Shown in pieces: positions 8,893 to 17,476 of a DNA stretch of 64,000 nucleotides. The notes beneath the pieces were generated by a model, which had not been told where the DNA came from, ran no database searches, and saw only the letters and a program-made list of their open reading frames with translations. The position numbers were made by a program, and so were the translations under genes. The stretch is from Rubrivivax sp. (GTDB lineage: Bacteria; Pseudomonadota; Gammaproteobacteria; Burkholderiales; Burkholderiaceae_C). The stretch lies in the NCBI GenBank assembly GCA_030680415.1, contig JAUXVE010000049.1, positions 20,024-84,023 on the forward strand. The letters are read 5' to 3'. Every line of letters starts with the position of its first letter. The stretch's first letter is position 1.

Positions 8893-10692
8893 TCATGCGC
8901 GGGCCAGATCGGCGAGCAGCCGGGCGTAGGCGGCGACACACAATTCGGCGTCGTCGGCGGTGATGGTCTCCAGCGGGTTGTGGCTGATGCCCGCATTGCC
9001 GCCGCGCACGAAGAGCATGGCCTGCGGCATGACTTCGTGCAGCTTCATCGCATCGTGCCCCGCGCCGCTGGGCAAACGGAACACCGGCAGCCCGAGCGAC
9101 GCGACGGCGGCTTCCCAGCGGCGCTGCCAGACCGGGGCACAGGGCGCGGCGGCGGCGCGCATCGTCTCCTCGACCTGCACGGCGACGCCGCGGTGTTCGC
9201 AGACGCGTTCGAGCTCGGCCAGCGTGTCGACGACACAGGCGTCGCGCGCGGCGTCGTTGGTGGCGCGGATGTCCAGGCTGAAGCGGCAGCGCCCGGGCAC
9301 GACGTTGATCGAGCCGCCGGGCACCTCGAGCATGCCGACCGTGCCGACGACCTCGGGTACCGCGGCGGCGCGCTGCTCGAGGAACAGCAGCAACTCCGCT
9401 GCAGCGGCGGCGGCGTCGCGGCGCTGGCCCATCGGCGTGGTGCCGGCGTGGCTGGCCATGCCGGTGACCTCGACGACGAAGCGGCGGCCACCGTTGATCG
9501 ACGTCACCACGCCCAGCGGCAGGTCCAGCGCGTCGAGCACCGGACCCTGCTCGATGTGCAGCTCGACGAAGCCGAGGTAACGCGCCGGGTCGCGCCGGCA
9601 GGCCGCGATGGCCGCGGTCGTCGCCGGCAGCCCGGCCGCGCGCATCGCGTCGCACATCGTCACGCCGTCGGCGTCGGTCTGCGCCAGCCACGCGGGATCG
9701 AAGTGCCCGGTGAGGGCGCCCGAGCCCAGGAAGGTGGCCTTGTAGCGCTGGCCCTCTTCCTCGGCGAATCCGATCACCTCGATGCCGAAAGGCAGCCGCC
9801 GCCCGGCGCGGTGCAGCTCGCGCACGGCGGCCATCGGCACCAGGATGCCGAGCCGGCCGTCGTACTTGCCGCCATTGCGCACGGTGTCGTAGTGGCTGCC
9901 GGTAAGCAGCCGCGGCGCGGCCTCGTGGCTGCCCGGAGGCGCGCCGTGATAGACGCCGACGACGTTGCCGACGGCGTCGGTCGTCACCTCGTCGAAGCCG
10001 CAGTCGCGCAGCCACTCGACCAGTTGCGCCGCGCAGGCACGGTGCGCCTGGCTCAGATAGGTCACCGTGAGCTGGCCCTGCTCCTTGAAGCCGGGGTCGC
10101 TGTGCGCGGCCAGTGCTTCGGCCCAATCCCAGACGAGCTGGCCACGCGCGGGTGCGACACCGAACCTGTCGTTGAGCCGGACCTCTGCGATGCGGTGGAT
10201 GTTTCGCAGGCATTCGGCGAATTCGAAGTCGCGATGGCCGGCCAGGCGGCGCTCGAAGGTGGCGATGATCTCGGCCTTGCCCAAACCCGGCCCGCCTGGC
10301 TTCGGATTGGGCCCGCGCACGGCCAGGACGAACGGCCAGCCGAACTTGGCGTTGTAGTCGGCGTTGAGCTGCCGGATGCGCGCGAACTCCTCCGGCGTGC
10401 ATGCGGTGAGCCCCGCCTGGCCCTGTTCGTTCGTGCTCTCGGGGCTCAGTGTTTGCGCCACCATGGCCTTGCCGGCGAGTTCGGGGTGGGCCTGGACGAG
10501 CGCCAGCTGCGCGTCACGGCCGGCGTCGCGCACGCTGCACGCGAGTGCATGCTTCAGCGCCGCAAGGGTGGCAAAAGGTCGCCGCGCCCACGCTGCCGCG
10601 GCGATCCACGGCGACTGTTCATAGGTGCCCTCCAGCAGCGCCGTGAACTCGGCCTGCGTGGCGCCGTTGAGGGTGTCGAGCGTGAGCGTCAT
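8893..10692 (-). CDS. Fused OHCU decarboxylase and allantoate amidohydrolase
   Basis: 599 residues from ATG 10692. Residues 1 to about 170 form a UraD domain: QAHPELAGK carries the catalytic histidine and SPESTNEQGQAGL the catalytic glutamate that decarboxylate OHCU to S-allantoin. From about residue 180 an M20-type amidohydrolase (AllC family) begins: GSHYDTVRNGGKYDGRLG (metal His/Asp), GFAEEEGQRYKATFLGS (Glu pair), VELHIEQGPVLD and a final PSGAGHDAMKLHEVMP. It would convert allantoate to ureidoglycine, CO2 and ammonia. The two steps flank the allantoinase step of the adjacent puuE, so one polypeptide supplies the reactions before and after PuuE. Confidence 0.93.
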   Translation of the reverse strand: MTLTLDTLNGATQAEFTALLEGTYEQSPWIAAAAWARRPFATLAALKHALACSVRDAGRDAQLALVQAHPELAGKAMVAQTLSPESTNEQGQAGLTACTPEEFARIRQLNADYNAKFGWPFVLAVRGPNPKPGGPGLGKAEIIATFERRLAGHRDFEFAECLRNIHRIAEVRLNDRFGVAPARGQLVWDWAEALAAHSDPGFKEQGQLTVTYLSQAHRACAAQLVEWLRDCGFDEVTTDAVGNVVGVYHGAPPGSHEAAPRLLTGSHYDTVRNGGKYDGRLGILVPMAAVRELHRAGRRLPFGIEVIGFAEEEGQRYKATFLGSGALTGHFDPAWLAQTDADGVTMCDAMRAAGLPATTAAIAACRRDPARYLGFVELHIEQGPVLDALDLPLGVVTSINGGRRFVVEVTGMASHAGTTPMGQRRDAAAAAAELLLFLEQRAAAVPEVVGTVGMLEVPGGSINVVPGRCRFSLDIRATNDAARDACVVDTLAELERVCEHRGVAVQVEETMRAAAAPCAPVWQRRWEAAVASLGLPVFRLPSGAGHDAMKLHEVMPQAMLFVRGGNAGISHNPLETITADDAELCVAAYARLLADLARA

Positions 10693-10694
10693 GG

Positions 10695-11675
10695 TCACTG
10701 TTCCCAGGCGTGTGCCGTGGCGGGGTCGAAAGGATGCACCTGCTGCCAGTGGCGGGCGATGTCGATGCGCCGGCACAACCACACCTGCTCATGCGCCTGT
10801 ACGTGGTCCAGGAAACGCTGCAGCGCGCCGATGCGCCCGGGCTTGCCGAGCAGCCGGCAATGCATGCCGACGCTCATCATCTTCGGCCGGTCCAGGCCCT
10901 GCGGGTCGCCTTCGGCATACAGCGCGTCGAAGGCGTCGCGCAGGTAGGTGAAAAAGTGCTCGCCGGTGTTGAAACCCTGGGCCTGCACGAAACGCATGTC
11001 GTTGGTGTCCAGTGCGTACGGCACCACGAGGTGCGGCGCCAGGCTGCCGTCGCCCTTCTTCACCTGCAGCCAGAACGGCAGGTCGTCGCCGTAGTAGTCG
11101 CTGTCGTATTCGTAGCCACCCTGCTCGGCCACCAGGCGGCGCGTGTTGGGGCTGTCGCGGCCGGTGTACCAGCCCGCCGGCCAGGCGCCGCCGGTCATTT
11201 CCCTGAGCATCGCGGTGGCCACGGCGACATGGCGCCGCTCGGTGGCCTCGGGCAGGTTCTGGTATTGGATCCAGCGCAGGCCGTGGCTGGCGATTTCGTC
11301 GCCGCGCGCCATGAAGGTGGCCACCAGTTCAGGATAACGCTCCAGTGCCGTGGCGACGCCGAACACCGTCAACGGCAGGTCGCGATGGTCGAATTCGCGC
11401 AGCAGGCGCCAGACGCCGGCGCGTGAGCCGTATTCGTACATCGACTCCATCGTCATGTGCCGGTTCTCGTAGGCCTGCGCCGTCACCAGTTCGGACAGGA
11501 AGGTCTCGGACGTGGCGTCGCCGTGCAGCGGGTTGTTCTCGCCGCCCTCTTCGACGTTGAGGACGAACTGCACGGCGATGCGCGCCTGGCCGGGCCAGCG
11601 CGCGTGCGGCACGTCGCGGCCGTAGCCGCGCAGGTCGCGCGGGTAGGGCAGTGCGGCGTTCATGATTCGGGTCAT
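10695..11675 (-). CDS. puuE: Allantoinase PuuE (polysaccharide-deacetylase fold)
   Basis: 326 residues. The start MTRIMNAALPYPRDLRGYGR and the segment FVLNVEEGGENNPLHGDATSE (written here only in part) are characteristic of metal-independent allantoinases with a NodB-like barrel. Further family motifs are ERYPELVATFMARGDEIASHG and WYTGRDSPNTRRL. It hydrolyses allantoin to allantoate in the cytoplasm. The ATG at 11675 overlaps the stop of the GntR gene (ATGA), and the fusion gene follows after 2 bases, so regulator, puuE and fusion are one transcript. Confidence 0.93.
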   Translation of the reverse strand: MTRIMNAALPYPRDLRGYGRDVPHARWPGQARIAVQFVLNVEEGGENNPLHGDATSETFLSELVTAQAYENRHMTMESMYEYGSRAGVWRLLREFDHRDLPLTVFGVATALERYPELVATFMARGDEIASHGLRWIQYQNLPEATERRHVAVATAMLREMTGGAWPAGWYTGRDSPNTRRLVAEQGGYEYDSDYYGDDLPFWLQVKKGDGSLAPHLVVPYALDTNDMRFVQAQGFNTGEHFFTYLRDAFDALYAEGDPQGLDRPKMMSVGMHCRLLGKPGRIGALQRFLDHVQAHEQVWLCRRIDIARHWQQVHPFDPATAHAWEQ

Positions 11676-12436
11676 GGGGTCATCAAGGCCTGCGCCAGGT
11701 CCTGCACGCGCGGGTTCAGGCGCAGCTTGCGTTCGACGTTGCCCAGGTGCGCTTCCATCAGCCGGACCGCTGCGCGCGCATCGCGCCGCTCCAGCGCATC
11801 GACGATGGCCACGTGCTCGTCCTGCGAATGTTCGGCCGCGTGCGAGGACTGATACATGAGGGCGATCAGCGAGCAGCGCGACAGCAGGTCGGTGAGCAGC
11901 TGCGCCAGCACCTCGTTGCCGAGCAGACGCGCCAGCACGACATGGAAATCCGCCAGCAGCCGCGTGCGGCCGGCGACGTCGGCGCGTGCCACGGCCTCGC
12001 GCTCGGCGCGCAGGTGGCGCCGCAACTCGGCGATCTGCGCTGCGGTGATGCTGGCGCACAACTGCTTCATCATCGCCGCCTCCAGCATCGCGCGCACTTC
12101 GAAGACCTGGCGCGCCTCCTGCACGCCGGGCTGCGCAACGAAGGCGCCGCGCGCCGGCTCCAGCGTCACCAGGTGGTCGCGGCTGAGCTGGTTCAGCGCC
12201 TGCCGCACCAGCGTGCGCGAGACCTTGAAGATGTCGGCGATGGGCTGCTCTGCGAGCTTGGTGCCGGGCATCAGACGGCGCTCGACGATGGCGGCGGTGA
12301 TGGCGTCGACGATGCGCCGCGTGGTGTTGTCGTGCGCCGGCCCCGCCTGCCGCAAGGTGTCGTCGTGCATCGGGCCGGCCCGCCGTGGCCGCGGCGCGGC
12401 TTCGATCACCTTCAGGTTGGCGCGGCTCCTGGCCAT
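11672..12436 (-). CDS. GntR family regulator, FCD subfamily
   Basis: 254 residues from ATG 12436; the frame stays open further upstream but only through the divergent uraH gene. An N-terminal winged helix (about 35-100) has RRLMPGTKLAEQPIADIFKV, SRTLVRQALNQLSRDHLV and the wing LEPARGAFVA. The FCD ligand domain follows, with RAMLEAAMMKQL and the metal-site histidines in DFHVVLARLLGN and EHVAIVDALERRDARAA. It heads the left arm of the purine locus, divergent from uraH, and most likely controls both arms through the palindromes at 12476-12493. Inducer unknown; allantoin or urate derivatives are likely. Confidence 0.9.
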   Translation of the reverse strand: MARSRANLKVIEAAPRPRRAGPMHDDTLRQAGPAHDNTTRRIVDAITAAIVERRLMPGTKLAEQPIADIFKVSRTLVRQALNQLSRDHLVTLEPARGAFVAQPGVQEARQVFEVRAMLEAAMMKQLCASITAAQIAELRRHLRAEREAVARADVAGRTRLLADFHVVLARLLGNEVLAQLLTDLLSRCSLIALMYQSSHAAEHSQDEHVAIVDALERRDARAAVRLMEAHLGNVERKLRLNPRVQDLAQALMTP

Positions 12437-12466
12437 GGGACGCAGTCTGTGAGGGCAAAGGCGGGG

Positions 12467-12494
12467 TTGACGTGTACTCCGGAGTGTATACACT
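12467..12494 (+). promoter_or_regulatory. uraH-puuD promoter with overlapping operator palindromes
   Basis: A -35-like TTGACG (12467-12472) and a -10-like TACACT (12489-12494) are 16 bases apart. Two perfect 10-bp palindromes overlap the spacer and -10: ACTCCGGAGT (12476-12485) and GTGTATACAC (12484-12493). GTATAC-centred palindromes are common operators of FCD-type GntR regulators, and such a regulator is encoded divergently at 12436. A repressor bound here would block the -10 directly. Confidence 0.65.
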
Positions 12495-12526
12495 TTATTT
12501 CGTCGCGCAACCCGGAATCCGGCCCC

Positions 12527-12880
12527 ATGGGACACCTCAGCACCCACGTCCTCGACACCGCCCACGGCCGCCCGGCCGCCGGCATGGCGGTCACGCTGCA
12601 GCGGCTGGACAGCGACGGTGCCGTGACCTTGCGCCGCCTGACGCTCGACGCCGATGGCCGTGCCGGCGGCCCGCTGCTCGACGCCGCCGGGATGACGGTC
12701 GGCTGTTACCGCCTGCTGTTCGAAGTCGCGCCCTACTTCCGCGCCCAGGGCGTGGTGCTGCCGGAACCGCCCTTCATCGACACGGTGCAGCTCGACTTCG
12801 GCATCGCCGACGCCGCCGGCCACTATCACGTGCCGCTGCTGGTCAGCCCGTGGAGCTACAGCACCTACCGCGGCAGCTGA
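12527..12880 (+). CDS. uraH: 5-hydroxyisourate hydrolase (transthyretin-like)
   Basis: 117 residues, standard length. It has the three signatures of the family: an N-terminal STHVLDTAHGRPAAGM with the active-site histidine, an internal GCYRLLFEVAPYF, and the C-terminal YRGS tetrapeptide that distinguishes HIU hydrolase from transthyretin. It opens 5-hydroxyisourate, the product of urate oxidation, to OHCU. First gene of the right arm; puuD follows 19 bases later. Confidence 0.96.
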   Translation: MGHLSTHVLDTAHGRPAAGMAVTLQRLDSDGAVTLRRLTLDADGRAGGPLLDAAGMTVGCYRLLFEVAPYFRAQGVVLPEPPFIDTVQLDFGIADAAGHYHVPLLVSPWSYSTYRGS

Positions 12881-12899
12881 GCAGACTGAAGGGCCTGGC

Positions 12900-14114
12900 T
12901 TGGACACCTACCTGCTGGACTGGGTCAGCCTGCTGCTGCGCTGGGCGCACGTGGTCGTGGCCATCGCCTGGATCGGCTCGTCGTTCTACTTCGTCTTCCT
13001 CGACAACAGCCTGACCCCGCCGCAGGACCCGGAGCTCAAGGCCAGAGGTGTCGACGGTGAGTTGTGGGCCGTGCATGGCGGCGGCTTCTACCACCCGCAG
13101 AAGTACATGGTGGCGCCGAAGTCGCTGCCCGAGCACCTGCACTGGTTCTTCTGGGAAAGCTACTCGACCTGGCTCACCGGATTCGGGCTCTTCACGGTGC
13201 TGTACCTGTTCAACGCGGGCACCTTCCTCGTCGACAGGAACGTGTACGACTGGTCGCCCGCCGCCGCCATCGGTGCCTCGCTGGCCTTCCTGGCGCTGTT
13301 CTGGGTCGTCTACGACCTGATCTGCCGCTGGGTCGGCGAGAACAAGGGCGCCGTCGGCGGCGACGCCATCGTCGGCACGCTGGTGTTCGTCTACATCGTT
13401 GCGGCCTCGTGGCTGGCCTGCCAGCTCTTCGCCGGCCGTGCAGCGTTCCTGCTGGTGGGGGCGATGATCGCCACCGCGATGAGCGCCAACGTCTTCTTCT
13501 GGATCATCCCGGGCCAGCGCAAGGTGATCGCGCAGATGAAGGCCGGGCTGGCCGTCGAGCCGATCCACGGCCAGCGCGCCAAACAGCGCAGCGTACACAA
13601 CACCTACTTCACGCTGCCGGTGCTGATTGCCATGCTGAGCAACCACCACGGCTGGCTCACCCAGGGCGCGCACAACTGGCTCGTGCTGGTGCTGCTGATG
13701 CTGGCCGGCGCGCTGATCCGCCACAGTTTCGTGGTCCGCCACAAGGCCCTCGTCCAGGGCCGGCGCGTGCCGTGGGAATACGCGCTCGGCGGCACGGCGC
13801 TGCTGGTGGGCCTGGCGATCTGGCTCGCCCCCGCACCGCAGCCGCCGGCCTCTGCGCTGGCAGCGGAGGTGACGATGGCCGATGTCCGGGCCGTGATCGA
13901 CCAGCGCTGCGCGCTGTGCCACAACGCGCAGGTGCAGCACAAGAGCGTCGCGCTGCACACGCCCGAGCTGATCAGGCAGCACGCGCAGGCTGTCTACCAG
14001 CAGGTGGTCGTGCTGAAGCTGATGCCGCTGAACAATGCGACTCAGATTACAGACGTAGAAAGAGCGCTCATCGAGCGCTGGTTCATGGCCGGCGCTCCAG
14101 CCACCGGGCCATGA
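12900..14114 (+). CDS. puuD: Urate hydroxylase PuuD with C-terminal cytochrome c
   Basis: 404 residues starting with TTG at 12900, right after an AAGGG ribosome site. The N-terminal 300 residues form a membrane domain with about eight helices (LLRWAHVVVAIAWIGSSFYF, WFFWESYSTWLTGFGLFTVL) of the DUF989/PuuD family. After the last helix comes a periplasmic c-type domain with one haem motif CALCH (about residue 337) and a likely axial Met in LKLMPLNN. It oxidises urate to 5-hydroxyisourate and passes electrons to the respiratory chain rather than to O2. Its stop overlaps the next small gene by ATGA. Confidence 0.93.
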   Translation: MDTYLLDWVSLLLRWAHVVVAIAWIGSSFYFVFLDNSLTPPQDPELKARGVDGELWAVHGGGFYHPQKYMVAPKSLPEHLHWFFWESYSTWLTGFGLFTVLYLFNAGTFLVDRNVYDWSPAAAIGASLAFLALFWVVYDLICRWVGENKGAVGGDAIVGTLVFVYIVAASWLACQLFAGRAAFLLVGAMIATAMSANVFFWIIPGQRKVIAQMKAGLAVEPIHGQRAKQRSVHNTYFTLPVLIAMLSNHHGWLTQGAHNWLVLVLLMLAGALIRHSFVVRHKALVQGRRVPWEYALGGTALLVGLAIWLAPAPQPPASALAAEVTMADVRAVIDQRCALCHNAQVQHKSVALHTPELIRQHAQAVYQQVVVLKLMPLNNATQITDVERALIERWFMAGAPATGP

Positions 14115-14332
14115 CGCCGCCGACACCTGCCAGCGGAGCGCGGCCGAGCACCCGCAAGCGCGTGCTGCTGCTGGTGACGCTGGTGGCGGTGGGCTGGCTC
14201 ATTGGCGCTGCCGGCAGCACCCTCACCGGCAACACCCTGTGGTACTGCGCCATCCCGGCCGCGGTGGCGGTGGGCTGGCTGTTCGTGGCCGACCCGAGCC
14301 GCTGCGAAGGCCCCGATCGCCGGACTGACTGA
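14111..14332 (+). CDS. Small membrane protein coupled to puuD
   Basis: 73 residues. After a basic N-terminus (PSTRKRV) there are two predicted membrane helices, VLLLVTLVAVGWLIGAAG and LWYCAIPAAVAVGWLFVA, joined by a short loop, and a charged C-terminal tail. The start codon overlaps the puuD stop (ATGA), which implies translational coupling. I do not recognise a family. It could be a partner of the PuuD electron-transfer domain or simply a co-transcribed membrane protein. Confidence 0.65.
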   Translation: MTPPTPASGARPSTRKRVLLLVTLVAVGWLIGAAGSTLTGNTLWYCAIPAAVAVGWLFVADPSRCEGPDRRTD

Positions 14333-14415
14333 GGGCGGGCGAGGAAGTGCTCGCGCTTGCCGCAGAATGGCGGGCCAGGCAAGCACGCCGCTGACAACCG
14401 CATAAAAGGAGACCT

Positions 14416-16053
14416 ATGTACGGCCAGATGATGCAGCAGCCGCTGCTGATTTCCACCCTCCTCGTGCACGCCGAACGCCACCATGGCGAGCGCGAGATCG
14501 TGTCCCGGCGTGTGGAAGGCGACATCCACCGCTATACCTACAGGGATCTCGCCGCGCGCTCGCGCCGCATGGCCAAGGCCCTGGCGGCACTGGGCGTGAA
14601 GACCTCCGACCGCGTGGCCACGCTGGCCTGGAACGGCTACCGCCACATGGAGCTGTACTACGCGGTCAGCGGCGCGGGCGCCGTGCTGCACACCGTCAAT
14701 CCGCGACTGCACCCGAGCCAGATCGTCTATATCGCCGACCACGCCGAAGACCAGGTGCTGTTCTTCGACCTCACCTTCCTGCCGCTGATCCAGGCGGTGG
14801 CCAACAGCACGAAGACGATCAAGGCCTTCGTCGCCATGACCGACCGTGCGCACATGCCGGCGGCCGACGTGGCTGCCAAGATCCCCAGGCTGCTGTGCTA
14901 CGAAGAGCTGCTCGAAGCCCAGGACGACCACTATGACTGGCCCAGCTTCGACGAGAACACCGCCAGCTCGCTGTGCTACACCTCGGGCACCACGGGCAAC
15001 CCCAAGGGTGTGCTCTACAGCCACCGCTCCACGGTGCTGCACGCCTATGCCGCGGCGCTGCCCGATGCCCTGAACTGCTCGGCGCGCGACGTCATCCTGC
15101 CCGTGGTGCCGATGTTCCACGTCAACGCCTGGAGCCTGCCCTACGTGGGCTGCATGACCGGTGCCAAGCTCGTCTACCCCGGCGCCGGGCTCGACGGCAA
15201 GTCGCTCTACGAGCTGTTCGAAAGCGAAGGCGTCACGCTGTCGGCCGGCGTGCCGACGGTGTGGCAGGGGCTGCTGGGTTACGTGGAAGCCAACGACCTC
15301 AAGTTCAGCACCATGAAGCGCACGGTGATCGGCGGCTCGGCCTGCCCGCCGGCGATGATCCGCACCTTCGGCGAGAAGTTCGGCGTGCACGTGCTGCACG
15401 CCTGGGGCATGACGGAAATGAGCCCGCTCGGCACCGCCTGCACCTTCAAGCCCAAGCACCTGACGCAGACCCAGGAAGAGCGCTACACGGTGATGGCCAA
15501 GCAGGGGCGCGCGATCTTCGGCGTCGACATGAAGATCGTCGACGCCAACGGCAAGGAACTGCCCTGGGGCAGCGAGACTTCGGGTGACCTCCATGTGCGC
15601 GGGCCGTGGATCCTGTCGCGCTACTACAAGGACGAAGGCGGCGACCCGCTGATCGACGGCTGGTTCCCCACCGGCGACGTGGCCAGGATCGACGCCGACG
15701 GCTACATGCAGATCACCGACCGCAGCAAGGACGTCATCAAGAGCGGCGGCGAATGGATCGGCTCGATCGACCTCGAGAACATCGCGATGGCGCATCCCGC
15801 GGTGGCGATGGCTGCCTGCATTGCCGCCAAGCACCCGAAGTGGGACGAACGCCCGCTGCTGGTGGTGACCAAGAAGCCCGGCGCCGAAGTCACGAAGGAA
15901 GAACTGCTGGCCTTCTTCGAGAACAAGATCGCCAAGTGGTGGACGCCCGACGACGTGGTCTTCGTCGACGCCATCCCGCTGGGCGCCACCGGCAAGATGC
16001 AGAAGAACAAGCTGCGCGACCAGTTCAAGGACTACAGCCTGCCGACGGCTTGA
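14416..16053 (+). CDS. Medium/long-chain fatty acyl-CoA ligase
   Basis: 545 residues, full length for the ANL superfamily. AMP-binding motif YTSGTTGNPKGVLYSHRS is at about residues 191-208, followed by HAWGMTEMSPLGT (motif A5), DGWFPTGDVARIDADGYM (A7) and the C-terminal lysine motif in GATGKMQKNKLRD. The overall pattern, with LPVVPMFHVNAWSLPYVG, is of AlkK/FadD-like ligases that activate medium or long fatty acids. A GGAG ribosome site at 14408-14411 supports the ATG. It stands alone downstream of the purine locus. Confidence 0.92.
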   Translation: MYGQMMQQPLLISTLLVHAERHHGEREIVSRRVEGDIHRYTYRDLAARSRRMAKALAALGVKTSDRVATLAWNGYRHMELYYAVSGAGAVLHTVNPRLHPSQIVYIADHAEDQVLFFDLTFLPLIQAVANSTKTIKAFVAMTDRAHMPAADVAAKIPRLLCYEELLEAQDDHYDWPSFDENTASSLCYTSGTTGNPKGVLYSHRSTVLHAYAAALPDALNCSARDVILPVVPMFHVNAWSLPYVGCMTGAKLVYPGAGLDGKSLYELFESEGVTLSAGVPTVWQGLLGYVEANDLKFSTMKRTVIGGSACPPAMIRTFGEKFGVHVLHAWGMTEMSPLGTACTFKPKHLTQTQEERYTVMAKQGRAIFGVDMKIVDANGKELPWGSETSGDLHVRGPWILSRYYKDEGGDPLIDGWFPTGDVARIDADGYMQITDRSKDVIKSGGEWIGSIDLENIAMAHPAVAMAACIAAKHPKWDERPLLVVTKKPGAEVTKEELLAFFENKIAKWWTPDDVVFVDAIPLGATGKMQKNKLRDQFKDYSLPTA

Positions 16054-16095
16054 GGGTCCCCGCCTCGGCCGGCGCCTGGGTCGCTGGGGGTCGCC

Positions 16096-16491
16096 TCAGA
16101 TCCGGCTCGCCCCGGGCAGCGGGTCGACGGCGCGGCCCGGCGGGCACAGCACGAGTGCGCCGCGGGCACTGGCGTGATAGTCCAGCTCCCCGGCCGGCCC
16201 GCGCAGACGCACCCTGTAGCCCGGCACCAGCGCCTGCGTGTAGGCCAGGCCCGGCTGCGGGCAACCCAGGCTGCCGTCGGACCAGGTGACGCTGTCGGCA
16301 CTGATCAAGGCCAGCGACTCGGCGGCCCAGCCCGTGCGGCGGGCGGCGTCGGCGCGGGCGGCAAGCACGACCTCGTCCAGGCCCAGGCCTGCGGCGCCGG
16401 GTGCCGCCGGTGGCTGGCCGCCGGCGTCGGCGACACAGGCGCAGGCCAGGAGGCTCACCAGGCTGCTCATGATCGTGGTCCGCAGACGCAT
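16096..16491 (-). CDS. Small exported protein of unknown function
   Basis: 131 residues with a hydrophobic start (MRLRTTIMSSLVSLLACACV) that could be a lipoprotein signal with cysteine at about position 17 or 19, or a simple Sec signal. The conserved-looking core is VTWSDGSLGCPQPGLAYTQ followed by VPGYRVRLRGP and a terminal LCPPG. This DGSLGCPxPG pattern recurs in small uncharacterised exported proteins of diverse bacteria; no function is known. An alternative start is the ATG seven codons in (MSSLV). It is divergent from hyi. Confidence 0.7.
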   Translation of the reverse strand: MRLRTTIMSSLVSLLACACVADAGGQPPAAPGAAGLGLDEVVLAARADAARRTGWAAESLALISADSVTWSDGSLGCPQPGLAYTQALVPGYRVRLRGPAGELDYHASARGALVLCPPGRAVDPLPGASRI

Positions 16492-16652
16492 GCCGCATCA
16501 TGCACCGTTTGCCGCCTTGGGCGCAGCGCCCCGCAGCGCGCTCGGCGGCGCCATCGCCGGCGCGCGTCTCCACCGCGCTGCGTGCCGGCCGTGGTTGAAT
16601 GCATGCCGCAGGTGCGGCGTTGGCCGGGCTGCAGGAAATGACAGGAAACGAC

Positions 16653-17450
16653 ATGCCCAGATTCGCTGCCAACCTCTCGACGCTGTTCACCGAAGTGCCG
16701 CTGCTCGAGCGTTTCGAGCGCGCGGCGCGGGCCGGTTTTTCCACCGTCGAGATGCAGTTTCCCTACGAAGCGCCGGCCGCCGTCATCCGCGACCGACTGC
16801 TGGCCAACCGCCTGAAGATGGTGCTGCACAACCTGCCTGCCGGCGACTTCGCGGCCGGCGACCGCGGCCTGGCCTGCGACCCGGCACGCGTGGCTGACTT
16901 CCGCGCCGGTGTGCCCAAGGCCGTCGAATACGCCACCATGCTCGGCGTGCCGCAGCTGAACTGCCTGGCCGGCAAGGCACCGGCCGGCGTCGACGACGCC
17001 AGCCTGCGCCGCACCTTCGTCGACAATGTGCGCTTTGCCGCCGCCGCCCTCAAGGAGGCCGGGCTGAAGCTGCTCATCGAGCCCATCAACAACTACGACA
17101 TTCCCGGCTTCTGGCTCAACCGCACGGCGCTGGCGGTGTCGGTGCTGGACGAGGCCGGCGCCGACAACGCCTACGTGCAGTACGACATCTACCACGCGCA
17201 GCGCTACGAAGGCGAACTGGCGGCGACGATGAGCAAGTACCTGGCGCGCATAGCCCATATCCAGGTCGCCGACAATCCGGGGCGCAACGAGCCGGGCACG
17301 GGCGAGATCAACTACCCGTTCCTGTTCGCGCACCTCGACCACATCGGCTACCAGGGCTGGATCGGCTGCGAATACAAACCCGCCGGCAGCACCGAAGCTG
17401 GCCTGGGCTGGCTGGAACAGGCCCGCCGCACCTTGCGGGCCACGACTTGA
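16653..17450 (+). CDS. hyi: Hydroxypyruvate isomerase
   Basis: 265 residues from the ATG at 16653 (MPRFAANLSTLFTEVPLLER), preceded by an AGGAA ribosome site; the 18-codon upstream extension is rejected because the family begins exactly here. TIM-barrel of the xylose isomerase-like superfamily with metal-site residues in LKLLIEPINNYDIPGF, YVQYDIYHAQRYEG, IAHIQVADNPGRNEPG and IGCEYKP. It interconverts hydroxypyruvate and tartronate semialdehyde. glxR follows after 26 bases, the normal pairing in glyoxylate assimilation; glyoxylate carboligase is not in the window. Confidence 0.94.
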   Translation: MPRFAANLSTLFTEVPLLERFERAARAGFSTVEMQFPYEAPAAVIRDRLLANRLKMVLHNLPAGDFAAGDRGLACDPARVADFRAGVPKAVEYATMLGVPQLNCLAGKAPAGVDDASLRRTFVDNVRFAAAALKEAGLKLLIEPINNYDIPGFWLNRTALAVSVLDEAGADNAYVQYDIYHAQRYEGELAATMSKYLARIAHIQVADNPGRNEPGTGEINYPFLFAHLDHIGYQGWIGCEYKPAGSTEAGLGWLEQARRTLRATT

Positions 17451-17476
17451 AACCACGCTGAAAGAGAGATCTCGAC

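Noticed and set aside
7392..8963. 523-codon plus-strand frame opposite the M20 gene
   Set aside because: Its product is low-complexity Arg/Ala/Gly-rich with no motif, and the opposite strand encodes a complete M20 amidohydrolase.
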